Shown: positions 22,061 to 34,180 of the stretch, piece after piece
Layout of the letters: each line of letters starts with the position of its first letter
Numbering within the stretch: position 1 is the first letter of the stretch
Notes under the pieces: model-generated
Told to the model about the DNA's origin: nothing
Database searches by the model: none
What the model saw: the letters and a program-made list of their open reading frames with translations, nothing else
Assembly: GCA_038373885.1 (NCBI GenBank)
Contig: JAWZYV010016058.1
Coordinates: 806,001-870,000 of the forward strand
Length of the DNA: 64,000 nucleotides
Reading direction: 5' to 3'
Source of the DNA: Cheiracanthium punctorium
Taxonomy: Eukaryota; Arthropoda; Arachnida; Araneae; Cheiracanthiidae
Program-made: the position numbers and the translations under genes

Positions 22061-24563
22061 TCTACAGTGGCTGAGAAACCGTTTGCTATGATGATCAAAA
22101 GGGGTGTAGTTAATTAGAAGTGAAATTTAATCGAAGTGATTAGGAGGTTGGCGAAAAAGTTAAACTTGGAATATTAAAATAACACCCAAAAGAGAGCCAA
22201 TAATACATTCATTATTACAGTCGCCGAAAAACCGCAGGACATTCTTAGTAAAGAGAGAGATGGCAAGACATAGAAAGAGCAGGGTACCCAACTGTTAAAG
22301 ATAAAATCTAGCCGAATTACAGTAAACCCGTGTGATAGAAAATTAGTTCAGTAGAATTTTAACTGATGGGAGTTAAAACACCATGTCCATATTTGTTATG
22401 CGTCCATGTCCATATTTGTTAATGAAAGAAATAAAGGTATGTATGCGTATAGAAAGACGTTAAGCATAGATACATATTAATTAAGCGTAAATGCATTGCA
22501 TGAGAAGCAGATGTTTCTTAGCAGCTAGAAAAGCGAAAGAAATGCAACTGACTTCGATTAATTATTGACCTATAAAATTGGATGAAAGAATAATTCATGC
22601 AAACAGTTAGGATAGAGAAACAGTTAACAGAAATATTGAACATGCAGGAAAAAGCATAATAAAGAATTTTGAAAGCCGAAGTGGTTAAAAATGAGAAATT
22701 AAAGTTAAAACGCTGGATTAAAAATATAAATCTAAGAAATTGAAAAAAAAAGAACTTGACAATATATATAAAAATTTTGATCTTCATCACAGAGCTATGT
22801 AAACAGTCGTCTGACCGATACATTACAAACTAAACTAACCTAAAATACCAGAAAATCACTCTATACGAATGAAAAACTAAGCCACCCGAGAGACGTTCAG
22901 ACAAAAGTGTAAAGCGGTTAATGACTGAAAATTACACACTTACATTTCTCATTACATCGCACTTACATGCATTATTTTATTTATTAAGTACAAAATTATA
23001 TAAAAAGTGTTAAAAACAATTCTCCCCAGTGGAACTTTTCTACAAAACTGCAGTCACGTCCTAGAGTATTACAAATTGCTATCATACTTGTTAGTTGTGT
23101 CAAGATTTGCATTAAGCATATTCGCTGCATTAAAAGCATTAAAAAACATAGTACTTGGTACGCAATAAAAAATATCTCCATTTTAAGAGTTAAACGGGTG
23201 TCTTGGTCTCGATATAATTATGTACCATATGAAACGAAGCAAAGAACAATAGTCATTTGAAATGTATTTCCTGTTTAACTTGATTTAAATTTGAACTAAA
23301 TAAACATTTTTTAAATTTTGTTTTTATATAATATTTTCTTCGTGGGAGTACTTTTTCAAGTCGTTTAATTTCTTCTCGTTTGTAGTTTTTGTTGATTCCT
23401 GTTAAGGATGAAAATCTGTACTTTTTTTCTTTAAAGACTTATTAAAGAGACGTTAATTTAGTACAGTATTCCAACCTTAGATAAGTTTATATATTTCTTA
23501 AAATGTATTAAAATCATATGTACAAAATGAAATAAAAATAATATTTTCTAATATAATACATAATATATATGAAACAACTTATATGATTAAAGAATACATT
23601 GCACTTGTACTAGAAACATATTAAACAATACATAGACATAAGAAACCGATGATATATTATGCAACCAGGTAAATACGCTAAAGCCCTTATGCCATCTTAA
23701 GCAAGAGCTGTCAAACAGAGGGAACACAGAGTTATTAAACAGTACAATGCATTAGCAAATAAATAATTCCTTCAGCATGTACATTTACTTTGATACACAG
23801 ATACTTTGATACACAGACTAGAGAATCATAAATGAAAGAGAGAAGATATAGTTACTGTAATGATAGAATTATTTCTGTACATGCCAATTTATTTATCATT
23901 TAAGAAACTATTGCGATGGAAATTAAAATTTTATGTCTTTTGTGTCTAAAGTATTCTTTATCCTCAATAATAATTGCTACATTGGGAACTAAACATTGTT
24001 CCGAAATTTAAGTTGAAAGATTTCAATTCATAATGCCGTCTAAGCAAGTTATACATATATAAAAGGATCTGTTCTGAATCAAGTACTTGAAAATCATCTT
24101 CGAGAAGAAATTAATGAAGTAATTTGCTTACATTTTAAAACTGTCCTGTAGGCGATCGATAAAATAAAAGTTTTCAAATACTTTCAGTAATGGGATACGT
24201 GGGAGACAAAACCAACTTTCATACTATAAAAATATATAGGTTTACCAGTAACTTGATGAACTTCTGGCAATACGTGATAGGAAATTCAAAATTATACAAT
24301 TTTGGCTCTCAAATGTTTGTTCGAAAACCATTAATTTAAAAAAAAATTGAATTTTAATGTTTTTTTTTTCTTTTGTAACGCAGAATTTGACATTCAAGTG
24401 CAAATTGAAAAAAGAGCTACGAATTAAATCGGTTTTCTTTATAATTTATTTTTCAAGCTGACACTATAACTAGCTATGATAATCATAAAATGTTAAAAAA
24501 AATTACTTTAAAATTGAAATTATGTATATACTATATATATGTGTGTGTGTGTGCGTGTCTGTA
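22061..24563. other. Gene-free AT-rich stretch
   Basis: No recognisable protein, RNA or mobile element. The minus-strand frames at 22518-22823 and 22996-23181 are F/I/L-rich translations of AT-rich DNA without a domain. Confidence 0.45.
24531..24560. repeat. TA/GT microsatellite
   Basis: TATATATGTGTGTGTGTGCG. Simple repeat directly left of a MITE. Confidence 0.85.
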
Positions 24564-24795
24564 TACACCCGAAATCTCGTTTATAAGCCATTCTTCTGCG
24601 GGGGAGGGGGACTTATAATTGGGGAAAAGACCTCATAATTGCCCCCTCCGCCACCTCCTGATGATGACGTCAGAGTTGCCGTTCGTGGTGAAGTCACAAT
24701 TCGTAGCAGTGTCCGTCGCCAGGAACGCTTTTTGTCCTCTTTCCAAACAAATGGGTGGGGGTAGGGAGGGCTTATAATCGGGCTTTTACGGTATA
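24564..24795. mobile_element. MITE of about 230 bp, pogo/mariner-like, in TA
   Basis: The left end TATACACCCGAAATCTCG, followed by TTTATAAGCC, matches the complement of the right end TATACCGTAAAAGCCCG, followed by ATTATAAGCCC. A G-rich block follows each (GGGGGAGGGGG and, on the complement side, CCCTACCCCC). TA dinucleotides flank. Between the ends is a CRE-like TGATGACGTCA. It has no coding capacity. Confidence 0.65.
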
Positions 24796-25076
24796 TTAAT
24801 TTATATCTTTCTTTTAAAAGTGTTGTATACTAAAAAATACTTTGGCAGTAATGGCACACAAATTACTAATAAATCTTGTCCATTTAATCAACTTTTCAAA
24901 CATATATTAAGGTGTATGTAAATACATGTAATCCATAATGAAGAGTGATTTTAAATAAGAGCACTTAAAAAAATTGCAAAGGATGCGAGGCCTATTTCAT
25001 TGCTTAGGATCTTTGGTCAACTGATAAGGTCAACCAATTTCTAACTTCTTGAAATCTTACTAGAGCCACATCAGTA

Positions 25077-25990
25077 ACGGAAGGGTGGGCGAAATGGGGT
25101 GGTAGGGCAAAGTGGGGATTCTGATTTTCCCGCTTATCAAGTTCTGCTAACTCTATGTAATTGCTATAGGTTGTGCATAACGTCTCCCTTTTTTCATTTT
25201 TTTTTGTGGGTTATTGCTTCCACAGACAGATACTCTCCTGGTATTTATTAGTTCTTTCATTACCCTCGTGTATGGTAAGTGTAACGTTAGGATATTTTTT
25301 CGTTGGGCTACCATGCAGATTTCAACGGGTCAGTTTATACTTGCGAAAAGTGATGTATTTTAAGTAAATTACATAAAAATGTTGAATTGCATTGAAAGCG
25401 ATTTGTTAGTCAGGTCTAGTTCTTTTAAATGGCTGCTTGTAAGGCAAAACCAGGTAACTCGAGCTGATGGGTTACTACCCTAAGGTTTCAAAAGTCGCAA
25501 AGCAAAAATGTCGTACACTAAACGACGCCACGTTGCTACACTGCAAACAAACAACGCATCGCCAGAAAGTTATCCAAATGATGTGAATGTTACCTGCTTG
25601 CATTAAAGCGAAATATATATATACAAGGTCAGCACAAAGCAAATAATGGATCATGTGCAGTACATGTAACAAATGAGCTCATGATCTGTGCTCTCGCGTT
25701 GACGAGGATGATGATAAGTTTACATGTGAACTCGGTACTATGTGAACTGTGTACTATCCGAACTGTGTTTGTACTCCATTTTGAACAATCCCATAGGGCA
25801 AAATGGGGTAGTTTGCAACTTTCAGTATATTGAGAAAATGATCCGAGAATGTGCAGCGTATTTTAAGTTTCAATACTGCAGAATAACAATTAAGGTTGCA
25901 AAACTAATATAAATATTACTTATTTATTTCGATTTATCACATAGTCCAGAATCTGTTTAAGTACCCCATTTTGCGAACCCCTCCCCTACT
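25077..25990. mobile_element. Non-autonomous element, copy 1 of a ~910-bp repeat pair
   Basis: The ends GGAAGGGTGGGCGAAATGGGG and, on the complement of the right side, GTAGGGGAGGGGTTCGCAAAATGGGG form an imperfect inverted repeat. The whole element recurs at 61791-62700 in the same orientation with nearly the same length. Shared internal blocks include CGCTTATCAAGT, CTATAGGTTGTGCATAACGT and TTTCAATACT near the right end. No transposase frame is visible in either copy. Confidence 0.7.
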
Positions 25991-26172
25991 CTTACCACCT
26001 TTTTGATAGGGACGCAAACATCATGTTTGAGACACAAGTGAACGTGTCCATCATTTGTGGGGGACTTTAGTCAGACCGCCTCTTAGATAATCACTGGAAA
26101 TGGTGGTACACATCTACGCCTCCTAGATATAGAAAGCCTAACAACTGCTACGTCAACAAATTTTAACGTCAT

Positions 26173-26500
26173 CAGTAGGCCTTCGAAAATGACGTCATCA
26201 CAATTTTACTATCATAAAGTAAAACTATTAAAAATTTTTGGTGAATTTACTGACGCACAACAGCATTTTAATGATTTGAGGTGGAAAAATAATTTTACGA
26301 CAAAGGGCAAGTTTTAAACTGTAACTAATTATGTAATGTAATAAGGAAATATATCATAATGAATTGTTTTGCATCACAAAGGTATTTTAATTTTAATTTT
26401 TAAGATATTTTCTAATATTTGAAGCATTCACCAGAAAATTTAAATAGTTTTACTTTATGAAAATAAAACTGTGATGACGTCATTACTTGAATGCCTAGTG
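26173..26500. mobile_element. MITE with ~80-bp inverted repeats, 328 bp
   Basis: The left arm starts GTAGGCCTTCGAAAATGACG, continues TCATCAC, then has ATAAAGTAAAACTATT and TTTTTGGTGAAT. Each block has its complement in the right arm: ATTCACCAGAAAATTT, AATAGTTTTACTTTAT, then GTGATGACGTCATTACTTGA and ATGCC. Both arms carry a TGACGTCA palindrome. No coding capacity. Confidence 0.75.
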
Positions 26501-26654
26501 GTGACATCAAAGCTTCAGTCTACATGTAAGAGGTATTGGAGACATGCACTGCATTCGCGTATTCCTCCGTTTGCCCCCTCCCCCCCCTACACACACCTTC
26601 CTCCCTGGGCGGCCCATTTCGATTCGCCTTTACTAGCAGTTTGCCAATATTCCA

Positions 26655-26870
26655 GGCGAAAACTGAACAGGCAGTATGTGAGTTTCAAACAGGTGCTTGC
26701 TGTGTCATTGCGTTAGTTTTGACTCTGCGTTGCGTAATCACGTTTTGTTGTTATGTGGTTAATTAACAATACGTGCTTACGCAATGCAGAGTCGAGACTA
26801 ACATGAAAACACAGCAGACACACGTTTGACACTCACGTACTGATGTGACTTTAGTCCGATTTTCAGCACG
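26655..26870. mobile_element. Hairpin MITE (two ~105-bp inverted arms, almost no spacer)
   Basis: The left arm reads CAGTATGTGAGTTTCAAACA ... TGCTGTGT ... GACTCTGCGTTGCGTAATCA. Read in complement, the right arm gives CAGTACGTGAGTGTCAAACG ... TGCTGTGT ... GACTCTGCATTGCGTAAGCA. The centre, near 26762, is the palindrome GTTAATTAAC. The whole 216-bp segment can fold into one long hairpin. No coding capacity. The frames at 26471-26766 are chance. Confidence 0.72.
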
Positions 26871-26966
26871 TAACAGCTGGTTGACCAACGATCATAAACC
26901 ATGAACGAGGACACATCCTTTGACAGTTTTTACCTGCACTAAGTAAAAAAAAATAATTCTTTATAA

Positions 26967-27127
26967 TTTTTTTTGTGTTTTTGCGTTATGGCAAGTCTAA
27001 TGAGGATAATCTGCTTATGGGTGTTACCTCTGTTAGGGAACATTTTAAGGGGCTCTATGCAGAAAACCGACAAGACTTGAGAATTCCATGTATTTACATG
27101 GGCATTAATACAGTTTTGGATAGTTGA
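26967..27127 (+). pseudogene. Possible frameshifted N-terminal extension of the RT ORF
   Basis: The plus frame reads YGKSNEDNLLMGVTSVREHF, then KGLYAENRQDLRIPC, and stops at 27125, right where the RT frame opens in a different phase. Composition (charged, no low complexity) is protein-like. I infer that it was once joined to the RT by a continuous frame; no homologue is recognised. Confidence 0.3.
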
Positions 27128-27147
27128 TTAAATGGACGACACGTTGC

Positions 27148-28161
27148 ATGAGTAATATGTGCGCTTTGTCTACTGTAGTTTGTAACAAAAAAATTCTGGC
27201 TTTCTATAAACTTCTCAACCTACAACATAATAATCTAAACTATCCTTATATTGTACTAATCCCTAAATTTCATAAATCACCTTTAAAGTTTCGAACTGTT
27301 ACAATAGGATGTAATACATATAGCAATGTAGCAAGTAAACTTCTATTAAAGATACTGTCTGTTATGCATGAGTATTATATAAAACGTAATGATTACTCTA
27401 TCTCTATAGGAAATAGTTATGATCTACGCAATACAATATGTACTATTAGTAATATTACCTCTTTATATACCTATGATTTTAAAGATCTATTTAACAATAT
27501 TCCTCTTGACGACCTTTACAATGTAATTAATGAATTATTTGAAACTTGTGTTAACAATATTCAGCTCCCTTCCCATGCTGATGTAACTTATTTCAGTTGT
27601 CTATCTAAATTTATTATCTATAATAATTTTATTCTACATAACAATAAAATATATCTACAAAATCATGGTATACCACAAGGTGGTTCAGCATCTAGTTACC
27701 TTGCTGATCTTTACTTATATTACTATGAAAAAGAATATACTAATACACACATCATTCTTAAACGATATATAGATGATACCTTACTTGTAAACACTACTAA
27801 TAATAATAACATTATCTTCCCCATAAAATATCCATCTGCTTTGGAATTAATTAAAAATGATATGCTTAACAATTCTGTTAGTTTTCTAGATCTAAGTATC
27901 TCCATCACTCCTAGAAATAGCCTTAGTTTCAATATATATGATAAGCGTAAAGATTTTAGCTTTAAAGTAAATAGCTTTACTCATTTTTCCTCCTGCTTAC
28001 ATAAATCTGTATTTCGCAATATCATCTATAATCACTGCTGTAGAATCAAGTTTCTATGTTCTGATGATTTTAAAGTCTCCAATTTTAAATCTCTATTTCT
28101 GTCAGCTAGACAATACAACTATCCCACTAAGTTCCTAAAATCCATTATATACAATTCTTGA
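27148..28161 (+). CDS. Stand-alone reverse transcriptase ORF (Penelope-like/unassigned RT)
   Basis: Intact frame open from 27124; the first ATG is at 27148 (337 residues). Numbering here is from 27124. The usual RT landmarks appear in order: IPKFHKSPLKFR (46-57), YDFKDLFNNIP (motif A, D118), LQNHGIPQGGSAS (motif B, 178-190), LKRYIDDTLLV (motif C, catalytic DD at 217-218), SVSFLDLSI (motif D/E side, 251-259) and the C-terminal mark IYDKRKDF (271-278). YIDD, the lysine/histidine segment and FLDL recall Penelope-like RTs. The IYDKRxDF segment, from memory, marks a group of RT-like proteins found in molluscs and other invertebrates without agreed classification. No GIY-YIG or other endonuclease, protease, integrase or RNase H is attached. 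Codon use is as AT-rich as the surroundings. In another frame 26987-27127 also reads protein-like (VREHFKGLYAENRQDLRIPC), so an N-terminal part may be lost to a frameshift at about 27125. Confidence 0.85.
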   Translation: MSNMCALSTVVCNKKILAFYKLLNLQHNNLNYPYIVLIPKFHKSPLKFRTVTIGCNTYSNVASKLLLKILSVMHEYYIKRNDYSISIGNSYDLRNTICTISNITSLYTYDFKDLFNNIPLDDLYNVINELFETCVNNIQLPSHADVTYFSCLSKFIIYNNFILHNNKIYLQNHGIPQGGSASSYLADLYLYYYEKEYTNTHIILKRYIDDTLLVNTTNNNNIIFPIKYPSALELIKNDMLNNSVSFLDLSISITPRNSLSFNIYDKRKDFSFKVNSFTHFSSCLHKSVFRNIIYNHCCRIKFLCSDDFKVSNFKSLFLSARQYNYPTKFLKSIIYNS

Positions 28162-28805
28162 TAATGATGTGTCTAATGTCTTTGTTAATTTACTGGAGGT
28201 TGGGTGGGGTTTTGGTTTTAAGGTTGTAATTGGATGGTTGGGTCGGGCGGAGGAAGTTTTTCTCATAAAAAAAGTAATATGTTTAAAAACAATTTGGATA
28301 TGTATATGCATGCATATACATATCTGGAGGGATTATAATAATAATAAAAAAAAACGGGGTTCCTATATTGTGATTATTCTGTCCTAAACATTATTTTTTT
28401 CTTATTTACTAGATTAATCTTCTGCCATACAATAACTTATTATACATACTTTGTCAATAATAATAATCATTATATTTTTTAAACAATATGTTATATTTTA
28501 ATTTTGCTATACTATTTATTTTATTCAATCTTTTTAATTTATTATTATTCAATAGATATTTATTATATTAATATACCTGGATATTATTAAAATTTAATAA
28601 TATTACCTTTTAGTATTGGGAAACTCCTATACTTTCTTCTTTCCACTTTTAAACTTTTATTTAGTGGCAACACCATTTTTCACTTTTTACAATTCTTAGC
28701 ATTGGCAACACATATCAATTGTTCAAATGAAATTTCCATGTGCTCAAGGTCTGGTATGTAAAATTCTAATTTTTGTTATCTTTTTGATTTCTTCTTTCCT
28801 TTATA
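28162..28805. other. 3' flank of the RT ORF, no gene
   Basis: A G/T-rich block at 28195-28260 is followed by AT-rich DNA (28340-28620) with many T and TA runs. It could be the 3' untranslated part of the RT-bearing element. No frame is supported. Confidence 0.4.
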
Positions 28806-28875
28806 TAGTAGGGTAGGGCCCAGATGTGTGGAGTTAATATCTCTTCTGATATGCCACACAACCGAAACCCTACTA
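28806..28875 (+). other. Structured segment 3' of the RT ORF
   Basis: AGTAGGGT (28807-28814) pairs with ACCCTACT (28867-28874), and TGTGTGG (28825-28831) pairs with CCACACA (28854-28860). The apical loop holds a further ATAT/ATAT pair. CGAAAC precedes the closing strand, as GAAA precedes stem III in hammerhead ribozymes, and CTGAT occurs upstream, but the CTGATGA core is not intact. Penelope-like elements are known to carry hammerheads. Here that identity is only a possibility. Confidence 0.5.
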
Positions 28876-29079
28876 TTTGGTTTGCTGTAAATTATAATCC
28901 ACTGTTTGTGGCCCCTGACGATGGTGACAGTGGTTATAATTTCCGTTCCATTATATTATCACAATTATTCTTGCACTTTTTTTGGCTTCAAAATCTGGTT
29001 TCTAATTCTTGCTAATAGCTGTTATATTTTTATGCGAGATATGTCTTATTTGTAGTATGTTTCGTGTTTTACTTGTTAG

Positions 29080-29119
<40 letters not shown>

Positions 29120-31423
29120 ATTTATATATGTATTTATATATTCAAGGAAACAATTTTTGAAAGGAAACATGTAAATAAAAAATCGAAATAATACATGTAA
29201 TGACTCTTGAATGTAGCTTTTTTTATTTGCACTTGAATTTCAAATTCTGAATTAATAAACAAAAAAGTCAAAAATTCAAATTTCTCGAAGACTATTGATT
29301 TTTAGGCATATAAAGATTAAAATTGTAGCATTGCGCTTCTTTTGCCACGTCTTGTCAGAATACGTTGTGCTACCAGTAACCCTGTATAGCCTTGAAACTA
29401 GACAATAACTCTGACAGATACCTCAGGGTCAATTTCATTTTTTTTAATTCACCACAAAAGGGTGCAGATTTGGTACAAATGTATTTTCACATGTCTGCAC
29501 CATATTAATCTCATAAATGCGATACCACTGTACTTAAATGCTGTTTTTTGGGGTTCTTTCCCCATCAAAAGTTAATATATTTTCATTCTGTTATACTTTT
29601 TGAAGAACAATTGAGCGTTTTAAATCGGCTGTTTCAGAGTTAAGTTCCGCAATGTGTCTTTTCGTAATGAGTTGATAATGCTCTGTAATAGTGTAAATCC
29701 TTTTTTATCTTACACTCTTTCTAAATACTAAATCTTACCCCGTTGTTTCTGACAGGATCGCGCCGCAAACAGTCTCATCTAGTAGCCCACAGCAATTTTT
29801 CCATATATAGATACTACTTTTAGCCTGTAGCTACAACTGTTCTAAGGCAGGCAATGTTTTAAAGGGCACCCTGTATATAACGTGTTCAAATGACTATTAT
29901 AAATACACACCAGTCTCCCTTGCACGAAAAAACTATTATTCGATCTTTTTACATAGTATAAGTACTGTATTATGTATTTTTATTCTGAATCATTCAAATT
30001 TATTTGATTGAAAAGAAAAAAAAAAACTTCAATGCAAAGTTTTAATGCTAATACTAGCTAATTTTGATGACTAACAACAGGGTATAAAAATATATTCAGA
30101 AGAACGTTTTTAATATAAGTATGTTTTTTCAAAAACACGATTCAGTTATGCAATACTGACTACACAAATTGTATCCGGTCCCTTGAGATGAAGCGCATTG
30201 TATCTTAGAAAAGGCTATAAGTAATTTGAAACAGACTGAAAAATTTATGCAAGGAAGAATGGAAGTCGTTGAAATAATAATGAATCACTTCAAGGGAAAT
30301 CCTCCCAGTGTGACTTTAATGGTTCCTAATACATTAATGTTTTTTAACTTGCATTAAAAAGTGCAGTAATTAACACTTCATCCATTAATACTGAAATTTG
30401 AAAGAATGATTCTTACTTTTTTAAGTGCTACCATTAAATGTTTACCTCGGGATAGAATCTTCAATCCTTTTAAACGTTACAAAGAAATGTTAATGCAAAC
30501 TGCAGTGTACATAAAAGGGTTGAATTAAAAATAATCTCGAAATGTTAACATTAATTAAAGTATGTGTTCAATCTTGAATATAATATCTGAATAATAGTGC
30601 AATTATTCTGTATTTACAGTAGTAAATGAATTATTAATAGTTGTATTACGGTAACAAACATCGTTACTTAATAGGTTATTGTTAAAATATAACAAAGTTG
30701 ATAAACACCAGCGCTGATACACATAGGGGTGGATAGAATGTTTAAAAGCTAATTAGATTAGGATTGCATTCGGGTGCCGCAAGGCGATGATAGTGAGCTA
30801 GCTATATTTGAGGTTGCTAATGAAAAAAAATAAACAAGCACAAAGCGATTATTGTTAAAAGGAAAAAACTAACATTTTACTAATTTTTAGGTTTATCTAA
30901 ATAAAGAGACAGACACTAAATACTTACAAACAAGGAAGAACTTGATCAGCTTTTTAATATTAAACGAAAGAAAACCTGAAAGAACTTCGAAATTATAGCA
31001 GATGATAACCATGTTTGGTGGTGAAAATTCATGTATTGGTTTCCTAATTACAAGTGATTTTACACATCCTTTTACTCATGGTATATGCATGATCTGGAGA
31101 ATTAATAAACATATCATAAGAAAAAGCAGAATTAAACAGAAAAGGTATCGAAATAAATTCCTATAGTAACTTAGAAAAATAACAAATATTTATCATAAAT
31201 TGGTTAATTAGCACAGTTCTATGTAATATTCAATTCTCTTCAGGAATTTTCAGGTACTATATATTGTACAGTATATGATGGTGTAAACTACGTCATGGTT
31301 GTATGAGCTTAAACTTCCACTGAGTCTCTCTGACCTGCAGTTTGAGGTATTTACCATATAGCTATATTTAGCTTAGAAATATTGATTTTCGTAGCAAGAA
31401 ATTTATCGGTTTAATTGGATGTT
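28876..31423. other. Gene-free stretch
   Basis: Contains GTGGCCCCTGACGATGGTGA (near 28908), which reads like a transposon 3' region and may still belong to the RT-bearing element. A TA/GT microsatellite follows at 29081. The rest is AT-rich with no supported gene. Confidence 0.4.
29081..29120. repeat. TA/GT microsatellite
   Basis: (TA)n followed by (TG)n. Simple repeat. Confidence 0.9.
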
Positions 31424-32311
31424 AAGGAGCGGGGCCTGAAATGATCCTAGAGGGTAAAACGATCCACATACCAACCAAGTTTTATTCCATACAGGTAGCA
31501 CTTTCTACCGGGTGACATATAAACAAGTTGTGCGAAGTGAAGAAAGAGCAATAGTGGTATTATAGTGATCACAGTATTAGGGACCTAAATACAGTTCTTT
31601 GAAAAATTAGGTTTTATAATATTTATTATAAGGGAAGCTCTAAATTTCCTATTTATTTAGAATTCCAGTCTTTTATGTGCAGAAATATGCTTTGGTTTAC
31701 TGAAAGAAGTATATTTTTCAGATTATATTTAGGTCAGATCCAGATTCTAAAATGCCAGGGTTGATGAATTATGTATGTGCTGGGATACCTGAGAATGGTG
31801 ATCATGTGTATTTTTGTTGAGTGTACTCAAATATTCCGAATTTTTGAAGTGGCGGAAAAACACACTATTTAATTTATTTCTGCATTTACTATAGGCCATA
31901 ATTTTTGAATCATAATTTCCAAATATTCGATTTTATTGTTTATAACACTTTATCATAAAATGTTCATAATATAAAATATGTGTGCTATCTAATTTTAAAA
32001 CTTATTTTATTTCATTATATGTAGTCATAATTACTTTTACATTCTTTTATTTTGCAGATGAAAACCAATTTAAAATTCATTTTAAACAAAGGATGGAGAA
32101 CCCTTTGATAGAGGGTAAAATGATCCCTTCGACACTTTTTAAAGATTCTATTTTTTTAATTACTCCTTGTGGGTTGAAAATATTATTGTAATATGTTTAT
32201 AATGCAAAATATAGTGTGAAATATACTATCAAAATGCCAAAATTTTATTGAAACATTTATGTTATTTGCACAAATTTTCACCTTGGGAATCATTTTAGGC
32301 CATCTTCCTCT
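31424..32311. mobile_element. Non-autonomous element of ~890 bp with GGCC-TGAAATGATCC ends
   Basis: The left end AGGAGCGGGGCCTGAAATGATCC matches the complement of the right end AGGAAGATGGCCTAAAATGATTCC. A motif TAGAGGGTAAAAYGATCC occurs inside both halves (about 31449 and 32109). The frame at 31982-32191 spans one of these and shows no domain. Its end style (G-rich block then AAAATGRTCC/AAATGGGG) resembles the ~910-bp pair at 25 and 62 kb. Confidence 0.55.
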
Positions 32312-33401
32312 ACGTTATGCGTCTTGCACGATATTCCTATAGATAGAAATTTTTTATCTATCGTGTCAATTGTAATTTTCAAGTAGTAACAATTACAAAA
32401 AGTATATGCAATCACTAAAAAGAAATAACTTCAAATTACGTGGAGAAAAAAGAATAAGTTTTTCGGCATAATACTGATGCAGAGGAAAACATATACAGTT
32501 ATTTATTGTTTGGAAATGAACATTGCTTTTCTGCAAATGTTATTTAACTACATTTGACATTTTTCGACGGGTCATTAATCATAGGCTCCTTCAAAAGGCG
32601 AATGTCATATCCAATCAGAAAAGCTGTAGCTGAAGTACAAACACTGGAACAAAAAATTACAAAAATTTTATCTGAGAACTGAAAGAATGGATTTTCGAGC
32701 AACTGTAAACGAAGTGTGCCAAAAACGAAGAAAATATGATTGGTTGCAATTGTTCTATTTGTTAGAAACGTTAAATATCTTTCAATTGCAGAAGTTTCAG
32801 GATGGCGGTTTTGTAAGTTTGGAACAAACTGTTGCAGCTGTTACTAGAAAAATTTTTTGCGATTATGTTCGAAAGGAAAATTCTTTGAAAACAATACGAC
32901 TATTTAAATACATATTGCACTTTTTAATCAAAATATTTTAATTAAAAACGTCAATATGAATTGTTGCACGGTAATATGTGGTGGAAAACAAACATACACA
33001 CACACACACTCATAGAGGGTGTTACAAAAACACTGACTCGGGCTTTAATTCCTTAAATATGGATCACAGACATCTAAAATTTTGAGAGAAAAAAATAACA
33101 GAATTTTAAGGTAGCGATTTCAATTTTCAGAAGATATAATCCAAATAAATAAAATTTTTATATACAAATTAATTCCCACATAGTAAAAATGTGCCACATA
33201 TGTTAAATAAATCATGCACTAATTTTCAGCCGTTCATTGAAATTACTCAGAAATGTTTAAATAAATTTGTTAAATGGCTATGCAATACCAATAATAGCAA
33301 AATTATTATGTGCTTATGTAGTTTATTGTTTACTTTCCTAATTTTTGAATGACTTCAGAAACACGATTCCCGACGTTATTTCTGTTTTATTTTTTTAGAA
33401 T

Positions 33402-33437
<36 letters not shown>

Positions 33438-33439
33438 GT
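32312..33439. other. Gene-free stretch
   Basis: An 84-codon frame (32687-32941, plus: MDFRATVNEVCQKRRKYDW...) looks moderately protein-like but I recognise no domain and there is no splice context. AGAGGGTGTTACAAAAACAC near 33014 resembles a mariner-type end without a partner. Two microsatellites (CA at 32995-33010, TA at 33404-33434) lie here. Confidence 0.4.
33404..33434. repeat. TA microsatellite
   Basis: About 15 TA units immediately left of the satellite array. Confidence 0.9.
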
Positions 33440-34180
33440 TTTAATATTATGCCTCAAAAAATTTTGCACAATTTTCACAAAATTTGAAAAATCAAATAAA
33501 CACTTTTAAAAGAGTTTTAAAGTTTATTCAAGTTCTTCAAAAAATTCAACATCTGTTGATTTAGACATTGCCGATCATGTTGCTAAACTATATTCAATTC
33601 GCTTAATATATTTTTAAGGCATGCGAGAACAAATATTTATACGATTTTCACAAAATCACAAAATCTATGACATATTTAAATCATCTTCGGCACATGGAAT
33701 TTAACTTGTATCTAATATTATTCCAAATTTCATTCGATTCCATTGTCAGTTTCCGGAAATGGAACAAACATGTAGAGTTTTTACAAAATCTCAATCTGTA
33801 AAAAAAATTTAAGTACTTTACCGACTATAGTTAAAGGGACGATAATAAATTTTATTTCATTCGCTTCAGCGGTTTATACGTAATGAACAAAATTTTCACA
33901 AATATTTGAAGAAATTTGTGCAAACTTTGTAAATCTTATGAAAAATGTTAAAAAATCGACACCTATAGTTGAAGTTGAGTGGCCACCTATCATGTCACCA
34001 AATTGCATTTCATACGTTTTAGTCATTAATACGTGATGAGCAACAAGTATTTACACGTTTTGAAACGATTTTCGCAAAATCTCAGCATCTAATAAAACAT
34101 CTTTTTTTCAACACCCAATTAAACTAAGTGACGACCTATCATGCACTTAATTTCATTTCATTCGTTTTAGACGTTATTAC
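33440..34180. repeat. Diverged ~150-bp satellite monomers (array edge)
   Basis: Recurring block order: CAAAATC, AAAATTT..., CAACCTATAGTT, TCATGTCACCAAATTTCATT, TCATTCG. Spacing is roughly 120-160 bp and the copies are clearly more divergent than those from 34181 on, the usual state of array margins. Confidence 0.7.
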
